From the NCBI GenBank assembly GCA_947177145.1, contig CAMWTL010000002.1:1-42167 (forward strand): 42,167 nucleotides of DNA. Reading direction: 5' to 3'. This document shows, one piece after another, positions 27,077 through 36,226 of the stretch. Origin of the DNA: an uncultured Porphyromonadaceae bacterium. Lineage in GTDB: Bacteria; Bacteroidota; Bacteroidia; Bacteroidales; Muribaculaceae. The stretch's first letter is position 1. Each line of letters opens with the position of its first letter. The notes beneath the pieces are model-generated. The model was not told the DNA's origin. It searched no databases and saw only the letters and a program-made list of their open reading frames with translations. The translations under genes and the position numbers were made by a program.

Positions 27077-29050
27077 ATGAGACAACTGGTATCTATCATT
27101 TTATTTTTTCTGGCTGGAGCCACGTTTGCAACGGTCGCAGCCGCTAAATCGCATCCTGCCTCCGGCTTGTCGGACACCCGACAGATTGCAACCGAAGAGC
27201 TGAAACAACATTTTGGCAAGGGTAAAGTCACTGTAGTAATAAGTCAGGAAGCAGCAGTGGAACCGGAAGGATTTATCGTCAAGAAATCCGGTGACGGCTG
27301 GCTCTTGGTGGCGTCCACTCCCAACGGCGCACTGTATGGAGCCTATGATATGATACGGCGCGACAATATGTCGGATCTCCCGTCACTATATCACGACGCA
27401 CCCAATGCATCTCTGCGTCTGCTCAACCATTGGGATAACCTTGACGGCACCATAGAACGAGGCTACGCCGGAAAATCAATATGGAAATGGGATGGAAAGC
27501 TTACCGAGGCTGACAAGGAACTTTACAGAAAGTATGCCCGTATAAACGCATCAGTGGGAATTAACGGCACCGTGCTTAACAACGTCAACGCCTCCCCGCA
27601 GATACTCTCTGAAAGCAAGCTGAAACGTGTAGCTGAGATTGCCGACATACTGCGTCCCTATGGGCAGAAAGTATATTTGTCGGTAAATTTTGCCTCACCT
27701 ATGGCTCTCGACTCTTTGGCATCTGCCGATCCGCTGTTGCCGGAAGTGCAGCAATGGTGGCAGAAAAAAGCCGATGAGATATATGCCCTCATACCCGATT
27801 TCGGCGGTTTCCTTGTGAAAGCCAATTCAGAGGGGCAGCCAGGACCTATGGATTTCGGGCGGACACACGCCGACGGAGCCAATATGCTTGCCCGTGCTCT
27901 TGCCCCCTACAACGGCATTGTGATGTGGCGGGCATTCGTGTATTCCCCTACTGACGATGACCGTGCCAAACAGGCATATCTCGAATTTCAGCCACTCGAC
28001 GGAAAGTTTCTTGACAATGTGATTGTGCAGATCAAAAACGGACCCATAGATTTCCAGCCCCGTGAACCACACTCCCCCCTCTTCGGAGCAATGCCCTCCA
28101 CTTCACAGATGGCGGAGCTGCAAATCACACAGGAATACCTCGGACACTCCAACCACCTCGCTTTCCTTGCCCCCATGTGGAGTGAGTTTTTTGATTGTGT
28201 GCCACACGTGGGGCTTAAAGGGGTAGCAGGAGTGGCAAATGTGGGAGATTGCGAAAATCTCACAGGACATCCCTTAGCTATGGCAAACTGGTATGCTTTT
28301 GGAAGAATGGCGTGGGATCCCGACTTGACTCCGCAGCAAATTGCAGAGGAATGGCTTAAATCAGGGTTCCTTTCACCCGATACCTCTGACTCAGTGGTAG
28401 ATGCCCTCGTTGAGATGATGACGGAAAGCCGAGAGGCAGTCGTAGACTATATGATGCCTCTCGGACTGCATCACATATTTGCATTCGGACATCATTACGG
28501 TCCACAGCCATGGTGCGACGTGCCGGGAGCACGCGAAGACTGGCTTCCGCGATATTATCACCGGGCAGATGCGAAAGGTCTCGGCTTCGACCGTACCGCC
28601 ACAGGCAGCGATGCCGTAAGCCAATATTCGGAACCATTCAGGAGTATTTATGCCGACCTTGACCAATGTCCCGAGGAACTGCTTCTATGGTTTCACCATG
28701 TGCCGTGGGACTATAAGATGAAGAGCGGGCTTACCCTTTGGGAGGAGTTGTGTGCCCATTATCAGAAAGGCGTTGAGAAAGTGAAGCAATTCCAAACGGC
28801 CTGGGCTTCTGCAAAGCCATATGTTGACCCTGCGGTGTTTGATGATGTTGCCCTACGTCTTGACACACAGAAGAAAGACGCTGAATGGTGGCGCGATGCT
28901 TGCCTGAGCTATTTCGGTGAATTCTCCGGTATACCGTTACCTTCCGGCTATCCGGCTCCGAAATATCCTCTTAGCCGTTACAAATCCATCACTCTTCCCA
29001 TCACCAACTACGAATGTCCCTCTCCTGCCCTCCTCGACTCAGTAAGATAA
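27077..29050 (+). CDS. aguA: GH67 alpha-glucuronidase, secreted/periplasmic
   Basis: Signal peptide MRQLVSIILFFLAGATFATVAAA; LRLLNHWDNLDGTIERGYAGKSIWKW, YARINASVGINGTVLNNVNA, GFLVKANSEGQPGP, RTHADGANMLARAL, YFGEFSGIPLPSGYPAPKYPLSRY. Confidence 0.95.
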   Translation: MRQLVSIILFFLAGATFATVAAAKSHPASGLSDTRQIATEELKQHFGKGKVTVVISQEAAVEPEGFIVKKSGDGWLLVASTPNGALYGAYDMIRRDNMSDLPSLYHDAPNASLRLLNHWDNLDGTIERGYAGKSIWKWDGKLTEADKELYRKYARINASVGINGTVLNNVNASPQILSESKLKRVAEIADILRPYGQKVYLSVNFASPMALDSLASADPLLPEVQQWWQKKADEIYALIPDFGGFLVKANSEGQPGPMDFGRTHADGANMLARALAPYNGIVMWRAFVYSPTDDDRAKQAYLEFQPLDGKFLDNVIVQIKNGPIDFQPREPHSPLFGAMPSTSQMAELQITQEYLGHSNHLAFLAPMWSEFFDCVPHVGLKGVAGVANVGDCENLTGHPLAMANWYAFGRMAWDPDLTPQQIAEEWLKSGFLSPDTSDSVVDALVEMMTESREAVVDYMMPLGLHHIFAFGHHYGPQPWCDVPGAREDWLPRYYHRADAKGLGFDRTATGSDAVSQYSEPFRSIYADLDQCPEELLLWFHHVPWDYKMKSGLTLWEELCAHYQKGVEKVKQFQTAWASAKPYVDPAVFDDVALRLDTQKKDAEWWRDACLSYFGEFSGIPLPSGYPAPKYPLSRYKSITLPITNYECPSPALLDSVR

Positions 29051-29097
29051 TTCACCGCAGCTTTAGTAGCTCACCTCCGAAAGAATCATAATTCAAT

Positions 29098-31677
29098 ATG
29101 AAGAAATTATTAATCTTTATTGCCCTTCTCTTTCCTTTCGTAGCATTGGCGCTCGACAATCCCGGCATAACCGTGACAGAGCCGTCAGATTATCATTTTC
29201 CCCTCATCGACCGGGGACAGCCTATCCCCATACTTATCTCTCATACCGATCTTCCGGGCATTGCAATAGCAGCAAAGAATCTTTCGGAGGATTTCGGGAA
29301 AGTGTGCGGCACACCTGCTACTCTCATCACTGACAAGGCATCCGCTCCCTCAAAGGTAATCATAGCCGGATCTCAGGATAGCGAATTCATCGCCCCCCTT
29401 ATCAAGCGTGGTGATATACGCCAACACCAATTAAAAGGTGCTTATGAAAAGTACATACTCATCACCGTGGAAAATCCATATCCGGGAATTGAAGAAGCCC
29501 TTGTGATTGCCGGAAGCGATAGACGCGGCACCATATACGGCATCTATGAGTTGTCGGAGCAGATCGGTGTTTCCCCCTGGTATGACTGGGCAGATGTCCC
29601 TGTAGCTCATAATGACAACATTTGGATTGAGAAAGAAAGCTATACGGCAGGCGAACCGGCTGTGAAATACCGTGGCATATTCCTAAACGACGAGGGACCC
29701 TGCCTTATGACATGGGTTAAGAACACTTACGGCACCGACTACGGCGACCATCGGTTCTACGGACGTGTCTTTGAGCTATTGCTCCGTCTGCGTGGTAATT
29801 TCCTCTGGCCCGCAATGTGGGCATGGGCTTTCTATGAGGATGATCCGGAGAACAGCCGTCTCGCCGATGAGATGGGAATCATAATCGGCACCTCCCACCA
29901 CGAACCCATGGCACGTAACCATCAGGAATACGCCCGTCGCCGTAAGGATTACGGACCGTGGAACTACGCCACCAACAAGGATCGCCTTGACAAATTTTTC
30001 GCCGACGGAATCAAGCGCATGAAAGACACCGAGGATGTGGTGACTATCGGTATGCGGGGCGACGGTGACGAAGCAATGAGCGCGGAAGCAGATGTGAAGC
30101 TTCTCGAAAAGGTGATTGACAACCAACGTCGCATAATAGCCAAGGAGACCGGCCGCAAGGCATCAAAGACACCTCAGGTGTGGGCATTATATAAGGAGGT
30201 GCTCGACTATTATGATGCCGGACTCCGTGTGCCCGACGACGTGACATTGCTCCTTTGCGACGACAACTGGGGGAATGTGCGCCGCTTACCCAACGCCAAG
30301 GAGCGTCAGCACCCGGGAGGCTGGGGAATGTATTACCACGTGGACTATGTAGGCGCACCACGCAACAGCAAGCTTCTCAACTGCACTCCGATACAGAATA
30401 TGTGGGAACAACTTGAGCTTACATATGACTTCGGGGTAGACCGTCTTTGGATTCTCAATGTAGGCGACCTCAAGCCCATGGAGTATCCCATCACCCTTTT
30501 CCTCGATATGGCTTGGAACCCCAAGGCTTTCACCGGCGAGAATCTTCTCAGCCATACTCTCCGCTTCTTCGAGCAACAGGTGGGAGCGGATCAGGCACCG
30601 GAAGCGGCACGTATCTTCAACCTCCTATGCAAGTATAATGGGCGCATCACTCCGGAAATGCTCGACTCACACACCTACAACCTCACTACGGGTGAATGGA
30701 AAGCGGTTACTGACGATTATGCCCGACTTGAAGCCGAGGCCCTTCGCCAGCACATCTCCCTTGACCCCGCTTATCAAGATACCTACCGTGAGCTTATCCT
30801 CTTCCCTGTGCAACTTATGGCTAATCTCTATCAGATGTATTATGCACAGGCAATGAACCGTGAATTTTCGTCACGCAATCTCACGGAGGCTAATCATTGG
30901 GCAGATGTGGCTGAACGTTGCTTTGAACGTGACGGTATGCTTATGAAGCAATACAACGAGGAGATTGCCGGAGGAAAGTGGAACGGTATGATGATCCAGA
31001 AGCATATCGGTTACACCATATGGAACGACAGTTTCCCCGAAGACTACCTAATAGAGAAACCCAAGCGTGTAGAAGGCAGCCTTCTTTCAGGTGGACACTC
31101 TTTCGAATCGGGCAACGGGGTCGTGGTAATGGAAGCTCCTCATTTCAATAAAGCCATCAATCCCCCGGCTGACGCAAAATGGGAGGTATTGCCTTTCATA
31201 GGACGCACTGAGGGAGGCGTGGCAGTAATGCCTTATACAGTGTCGCCCGAAGGGGCTGCACTCGAATATGAGTTTCTTCTACCGGAAGAGGTAGACTCTG
31301 TGACAGTGCATGTGATCACTAAGTCAACCTTGGCTTTCCAGCGCCCCGAAGGACATCGCTATAACGTAAGCCTCGACGGCGGACAACCTGTGACTGTAAA
31401 CTTCAATGGCAACCTCAACGAGCATCCGGATAACATATACTCCGTATTCTATCCTACCGTGGCAGGACGTGTGGTGGAAAAGAAAACAGGCTTGCCTGTG
31501 AAGGACGGTTCCACAGTGACAGAGCTTACCGCCACCGGGAAACGAGAAAGAAGACATATCTTAACCCTCGCTCCCCTCGATCCCGGAATCGTGTTTGAGA
31601 AAATTGTAGTAGACTTCGGAGGATATGAGCCGGAATATCTGTTTGGGAACGAGACACCACTCAGACGAACCCTATGA
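29098..31677 (+). CDS. GH115 alpha-glucuronidase, secreted
   Basis: Signal peptide MKKLLIFIALLFPFVALA; VIAGSDRRGTIYGIYELSEQIGVSPWYDWADVPV, PAVKYRGIFLNDEGPCLMTWVKN, LRGNFLWPAMWAWAFYEDDP, MGIIIGTSHHEPMARNHQE, TIGMRGDGDEAM, WGMYYHVDYVGAPRNSKLLNC. Confidence 0.95.
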   Translation: MKKLLIFIALLFPFVALALDNPGITVTEPSDYHFPLIDRGQPIPILISHTDLPGIAIAAKNLSEDFGKVCGTPATLITDKASAPSKVIIAGSQDSEFIAPLIKRGDIRQHQLKGAYEKYILITVENPYPGIEEALVIAGSDRRGTIYGIYELSEQIGVSPWYDWADVPVAHNDNIWIEKESYTAGEPAVKYRGIFLNDEGPCLMTWVKNTYGTDYGDHRFYGRVFELLLRLRGNFLWPAMWAWAFYEDDPENSRLADEMGIIIGTSHHEPMARNHQEYARRRKDYGPWNYATNKDRLDKFFADGIKRMKDTEDVVTIGMRGDGDEAMSAEADVKLLEKVIDNQRRIIAKETGRKASKTPQVWALYKEVLDYYDAGLRVPDDVTLLLCDDNWGNVRRLPNAKERQHPGGWGMYYHVDYVGAPRNSKLLNCTPIQNMWEQLELTYDFGVDRLWILNVGDLKPMEYPITLFLDMAWNPKAFTGENLLSHTLRFFEQQVGADQAPEAARIFNLLCKYNGRITPEMLDSHTYNLTTGEWKAVTDDYARLEAEALRQHISLDPAYQDTYRELILFPVQLMANLYQMYYAQAMNREFSSRNLTEANHWADVAERCFERDGMLMKQYNEEIAGGKWNGMMIQKHIGYTIWNDSFPEDYLIEKPKRVEGSLLSGGHSFESGNGVVVMEAPHFNKAINPPADAKWEVLPFIGRTEGGVAVMPYTVSPEGAALEYEFLLPEEVDSVTVHVITKSTLAFQRPEGHRYNVSLDGGQPVTVNFNGNLNEHPDNIYSVFYPTVAGRVVEKKTGLPVKDGSTVTELTATGKRERRHILTLAPLDPGIVFEKIVVDFGGYEPEYLFGNETPLRRTL

Positions 31678-31698
31678 CATCTCCATACATAAACTATA

Positions 31699-33147
31699 AT
31701 GAAGAAAGCAAATTATTTTAAGAATATTGACAAATCATCCACGGTCAACATCGCGTTGACCGTGGTATTCATATTATTCTCATTCTGGATATTGGCTATA
31801 AAGAATGCCTCAATGCTGAGATGGTATGACGAGATGTCGCTCTTCGAGAGCAATTGGTTTTACTTTCGGCAATTCATCTACTATCCGGGAGGCTTGCTGA
31901 GATATGCGGGCACCTACCTCACCCAGTTGTTGTATTATCCTATGCTCGGCACTTCCGTGCTTATTCTGCTATGGCTACTCTGCATTGCCCTCACCCGGAC
32001 TACATTCGGTTTCAAAAATGCCTTATATCCATTTACATTTCTCGTGCCTCTCTGTCTGCTCGTATCGGTGGTGCAGCTTGACGAGGCGTGGCTCTCTTTG
32101 AAATCAACCGGCTATGTCTACTTCACCACCTTAGGCTACCTCTTTACCCTCACAGCCTTCCGACTCTATCGCAAGGCAGGGAACCGTATCGCTGTGACAG
32201 GCGCAATAGCCTTAGCAATACCTTTCTTTTATACGATAGCCGGATTCTACGCATTATTGGCAGGAGTACTATGTATCATAGACGGCATAGCAAAAGGCAG
32301 GAAAAGCCTTATATATTATGTAGTGGCAACCCTCACATTGATTTTCGTAATAGTCGTTCCCAAGATATACTATATCTATATGCCCGGCAACACCGTAGAC
32401 AATGACTATCTTTATCTGAAAGGGTTGCCGGAACTTCTTATGGAACCTTACGACACGTATCTTTGGCGACCGTTCATTGCCGCTTCCTCTCTCATACTGA
32501 TTTTCGGACTACTGCAATCATTCGGCATAACGAGGCTCAAGAAATCGGCTGCCGTGAGATGGATAGGAGTGGCAATGGTCGCAGGGGGTGGTATATGGGC
32601 ATCAGTAGCAGAACATAAGAGTGAACATCTGCGTGCCACGGTGCTGATGCTACGTTGCCTTGAGAATAACGATTGGAAAGGAATATTGCACGTACTGTCA
32701 CTCACACGGGAAGCGCCCAATTATTCAATGCTTGTATTGGCAAATCTCGCCCAAGAGAATTTGGGCGGGGAACACCAAGACCTCTCCCAATTCCAGCCTT
32801 ATAATATCGACGCACGCCATTCCGAAGCGTTCACTATGACGGCTTTCATTCAGGTGCCGGCAAATTACTATCTCGGGCACTTCAACCAATCTTACCGCTG
32901 GGCTATGGAGCATAATGTCCAATATGGCAAGCGTGTCTTTTTCCTTAAATATATGGTAAAGGATGCCCTGATGAGGGGTGAAATCAAGTTGGCAAAAAGA
33001 TATAATGATATTCTGAGGTCAACAATGTTTCATAAAAAATGGGCTGAGGAGATGAACCGTTATATAGAGAATCCGCAGCTTATTAACGAGAATCCGGAAT
33101 TTATCGGAGTGCGTCTGTTGAATAAGGAGGAAAAACAACGATATTGA
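31699..33147 (+). CDS. Polytopic membrane protein resembling DUF6057, unknown function
   Basis: 482 aa with many hydrophobic segments; RWYDEMSLFESNWFYFRQFIYYPGGLLRYAGTYLTQLLYYPMLG; hydrophilic C-terminal half. Gap of only about 21 nt after GH115. Confidence 0.75.
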   Translation: MKKANYFKNIDKSSTVNIALTVVFILFSFWILAIKNASMLRWYDEMSLFESNWFYFRQFIYYPGGLLRYAGTYLTQLLYYPMLGTSVLILLWLLCIALTRTTFGFKNALYPFTFLVPLCLLVSVVQLDEAWLSLKSTGYVYFTTLGYLFTLTAFRLYRKAGNRIAVTGAIALAIPFFYTIAGFYALLAGVLCIIDGIAKGRKSLIYYVVATLTLIFVIVVPKIYYIYMPGNTVDNDYLYLKGLPELLMEPYDTYLWRPFIAASSLILIFGLLQSFGITRLKKSAAVRWIGVAMVAGGGIWASVAEHKSEHLRATVLMLRCLENNDWKGILHVLSLTREAPNYSMLVLANLAQENLGGEHQDLSQFQPYNIDARHSEAFTMTAFIQVPANYYLGHFNQSYRWAMEHNVQYGKRVFFLKYMVKDALMRGEIKLAKRYNDILRSTMFHKKWAEEMNRYIENPQLINENPEFIGVRLLNKEEKQRY

Positions 33148-33160
33148 CACGACACAAGAT

Positions 33161-33195
33161 AAAAGAGCGACTTCATCACGGAGTCGCTCTTTTTG
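33161..33195 (+). terminator. Intrinsic terminator ending the GH67-GH115-DUF6057 operon
   Basis: aaaagagcgact-tcatcacgg-agtcgctctttttt: 12-bp stem followed by a T-run. Confidence 0.85.
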
Positions 33196-33330
33196 AAGGA
33201 GCCGGCCATAAGGAACACCGGCTGATTCCAATGTACCATTATTCAACCAAACATACACCGGCTGAAGCAAGTTAGCCTTGTAATCTTCAACCGATGGCAG
33301 AGCGGGCAGAATCACACGGCCATCTCTGCA
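33196..33330 (-). pseudogene. Possible decayed coding remnant, unidentified family
   Basis: Minus-strand frame reads CRDGRVILPALPSVEDYKANLLQPVYVWLNNGTLESAGVPYGRLLQKE without a stop. No plausible ATG/RBS and an in-frame stop just upstream (at 33331-33333); composition is protein-like. Confidence 0.3.
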
Positions 33331-33638
33331 CTATATTTGATAGTTTTGCCGATAACGTTTCTCACGAAAAATTATCGACTTACTTATATTTGATAATAAC
33401 CTAAGCTCAATTTTAAATCTGTCTTTACACCTAATTAGTTCAAGCAAAAGAAGGGATACACTCAAACCGTTAATGCGCTCCCAACACTTGAATATTTCTC
33501 ATTTGGGTTAAGGATTTACAAAGTTACACAAATTTTTTTAAAAACAAGAATATTGTAAAGAAATTTACTAAAAATATTAAAAAAAGTTTATCATACGAAT
33601 ATCTACTCACATCCGGGACATCCGGGACAACCGGAGGA

Positions 33639-33665
33639 GATTCGGACATCGCCTATCCATAAGCG
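33639..33665. repeat. Dispersed intergenic repeat, copy 2
   Basis: gattcggacatcgcctatccataagcg; 25/27 identical to 4900-4926. Preceded by short tandem catccggga catccggga. Confidence 0.7.
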
Positions 33666-33710
33666 GAACTAATTATTGGAAGTTTTTATGGCTATTCCAC
33701 GAATTTTGGT

Positions 33711-33718
33711 TAATTTTG
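33711..33718 (+). promoter_or_regulatory. Candidate -7 box (TAATTTTG) for the serine hydrolase gene
   Basis: ggttaattttgcag, about 70 nt upstream of the ATG at 33786. Confidence 0.4.
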
Positions 33719-33785
33719 CAGTAAAATGAGACAAATATCAAATTACTGATACTAACTGCTCACAAATGATACCTACATCAGACAA

Positions 33786-35093
33786 ATGACACGAGGTGAT
33801 ATAAAACGTGGTACTCTTTGCACCATACTCTTCTCTATCGTGGCGTATGCAGTCATATTTCTTATATACAACCACCAGACTTCTTGCACCCGTGAGGAGG
33901 AAACTGTTGTGGCACAAAAGGGTCCGGAAGTGATATGGACTGACACCCTCACCAACCATTCGTCGGAGTGGAAAGCACTTCAACCTATGGATGGTGAGAT
34001 TGAGCGTTTCATGGATAAATGGCATATTAAAGGTCTGTCATTTGCAGTGACACGCCACGACTCTCTTCTCTATGCGAAGGGCTACGGCTATGCCGACGCG
34101 GAAATAGGGAGAAAATTGGAATCTGCTGATATTATGCGCATTGCCTCCGCTTCCAAGCTGGTGACCGCAATAGCAGTGATGAAATTAGTGGAGCAAGGGA
34201 AACTGACACTCGACACAAAAATATTCGGTCCGGAAGGTATACTTAATGATACTGCCTATACGAATGCGATGTGTGACAGACGGATGCTCGACATAACCGT
34301 AGACCATCTGCTACGTCATATGGGAGGTTTCGGGCGTGGTGCCGGCGACCCGATGTTTACCACTAATGAGATTATAAAGGCGAAGAATCTGAAAAGTGCC
34401 CCGACTCCGGAGGAGCTGGTGAAGATTGTACTTGGCAGACGCATCGCTTTTGCGCCGGGCAACGGTAGAATCTACTCTAATTTCGGATATATGCTCCTTT
34501 CGATGGCTATGGAGAGGGTCACCGGAATGAGTTACTGGGACTATGTGACAAAAAATGTACTTGAACCTGCCGGCTGTCACACTTTCCGTCCTGCCACTAA
34601 CTATTATGAGGAGCGACACCCCAACGAGTCGAAATACTATGCCCCCGATGATGAACTTGTAGAGGAATATAATGGCAGCGGACGTATGGTGAGCCGTGTA
34701 TACGGTGGCAACGATGTGAATGCCCTGAAAGGAGCCGGAGGATGGTGTACATCAGCTGCCGATTTCGCACGACTCGTAGCAGCGGCAGACGGCGACCCCG
34801 CTTTGCAGGATGTAATCTCGCGCAATTCAGTAGCCACCCTTACCGCTTATTCTGAGGACGAGAAATTATCACGCGGATGGAGCGAATGTGACGCTACCGG
34901 GAAATGGACCCGTACAGGCACTCTATCCTCTACACATACTCTCGTAGAGCGTTTTCCTGACGGCGACTGCTGGGTAATTATAACTAACAGCGGCATATGG
35001 ACCGGCTTCCATTTCACCAAAGACCTTGTCCGGCTATTGGAGCGACTGCGCAGCCGCTATTCCGACTCTCTCCCTAAACGTGACCTCTTCTGA
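33786..35093 (+). CDS. Serine hydrolase (class C beta-lactamase / penicillin-binding-protein-like), membrane-anchored
   Basis: MRIASASKLVTAIAVMKLVEQGKLTLD (SxxK), GRIYSNFGYMLLSMAMERVTG (YxN), one N-terminal TM segment. Confidence 0.9.
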   Translation: MTRGDIKRGTLCTILFSIVAYAVIFLIYNHQTSCTREEETVVAQKGPEVIWTDTLTNHSSEWKALQPMDGEIERFMDKWHIKGLSFAVTRHDSLLYAKGYGYADAEIGRKLESADIMRIASASKLVTAIAVMKLVEQGKLTLDTKIFGPEGILNDTAYTNAMCDRRMLDITVDHLLRHMGGFGRGAGDPMFTTNEIIKAKNLKSAPTPEELVKIVLGRRIAFAPGNGRIYSNFGYMLLSMAMERVTGMSYWDYVTKNVLEPAGCHTFRPATNYYEERHPNESKYYAPDDELVEEYNGSGRMVSRVYGGNDVNALKGAGGWCTSAADFARLVAAADGDPALQDVISRNSVATLTAYSEDEKLSRGWSECDATGKWTRTGTLSSTHTLVERFPDGDCWVIITNSGIWTGFHFTKDLVRLLERLRSRYSDSLPKRDLF

Positions 35094-35125
35094 CATATAA
35101 CTTTTCTTCTGCATAAATAAATGGT

Positions 35126-36220
35126 ATGGAATATCTGAATTTTAAATATGAAAATGCTTTGATTACACTTTCCGATTTCAAAGGAGAGTGTCGTGAGGTC
35201 CATACCATAATCCGACCCGCTTCACCTTCAGAATCATTCTCAGCTCAACTTATTTGCTTGCAGAAAGGCGTAAAAGCAGTTGCGGAGAAAATCGGCAGAC
35301 GGCTTCGCCCTGTGTTTATGCGCTGGTTTCTAAGTGATGCAGCCAATCAGGCACACTGTATCCCGGATTCTTTCAAATGTGCTACTTCTATTATACAGCA
35401 ATCCCCCTTAGACGGTACAAAGGTAGCCCTTTGGGTAATATACAAAGAGGAGGCTGACTTCAAAGAGGTTTCACCGGGAATATGGAAAAATGGAAATGGC
35501 GAGCTTTGGATAGGAGATATGCCTGTTTCTGCCACCGATTCCTTCACTATGACTACCGAATATCTTGAGCAACTCGACAAGACCTTAAACAGGTTCGGTG
35601 CCTCCCTTGCCGACAATTGCTTACGCACGTGGTTTATGGTGAGGGATATAGATGTGAATTATAAAGGGGTGGTAAAGGGACGTAACGAAGTATTCAGCTC
35701 CAAAGGATTGACTTACGCCTCTCACTTCATAGCCTCCACAGGTATTAACGGGGTGAGTGCAGACCCTTTCCGCACCGTAGCTTTCAATGCCTATGCCGAC
35801 ACAAGTGTCAAGCCAAGTCAGATAAGATATCTTCACGGCTCTACCCATTTGAACCCTACCGCAGAATATGGCGTGGCATTTGAAAGAGCCACGGCGGTAG
35901 ACTACACCGATCGTCGGCATATATTTGTCTCAGGCACAGCCAGCATCAACAATCGCGGAGAGATTGTATATCCAGGCGATGTGGCAAAGCAGACACATAG
36001 GATGCTCGAAAATATAGAAGTGCTCCTGAAAGAAGGGGGAGCAGAATGGAAAGATGTTGCACATCTCATTGTGTATCTGCGTGACATTGCAGATTACCAT
36101 ACCGTAGAACGTATATTCCGCAAGCGCTTTCCGGAAGTGCCAACGGTGATTGTGCTCGCGCCTGTATGCCGTCCCGGGTGGCTTGTAGAAACTGAATGTA
36201 TGGCTATCACTACGAAATAA
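35126..36220 (+). CDS. Rid (YjgF/RidA)-family protein with chorismatase (FkbO/Hyg5/XanB2)-like two-domain layout
   Basis: 364 aa; central LRTWFMVRDIDVNYKGVVKGRNEVFSSKGL..HFIASTGING; C-terminal Rid domain HIFVSGTASINNRGEIVYPGDVAKQTHRMLENIEVLLKEGGAEWKDVAHLIVYLRDIADYHTVERIF...CRPGWLVETECMAI. Confidence 0.75.
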   Translation: MEYLNFKYENALITLSDFKGECREVHTIIRPASPSESFSAQLICLQKGVKAVAEKIGRRLRPVFMRWFLSDAANQAHCIPDSFKCATSIIQQSPLDGTKVALWVIYKEEADFKEVSPGIWKNGNGELWIGDMPVSATDSFTMTTEYLEQLDKTLNRFGASLADNCLRTWFMVRDIDVNYKGVVKGRNEVFSSKGLTYASHFIASTGINGVSADPFRTVAFNAYADTSVKPSQIRYLHGSTHLNPTAEYGVAFERATAVDYTDRRHIFVSGTASINNRGEIVYPGDVAKQTHRMLENIEVLLKEGGAEWKDVAHLIVYLRDIADYHTVERIFRKRFPEVPTVIVLAPVCRPGWLVETECMAITTK

Positions 36221-36226
36221 ACCGAT

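Noticed and set aside
33019-33315. 98-aa minus-strand ORF as an intact gene
   Set aside because: Starts at GTG, crosses a strong terminator and the 3' end of the DUF6057-like gene; only its first 45 codons look protein-like, so it was treated as a possible remnant.
33601-33635. Short tandem catccggga repeat considered as CRISPR-like or a minisatellite
   Set aside because: Only two 9-nt units plus a degenerate third; no spacers and no cas genes in the window.
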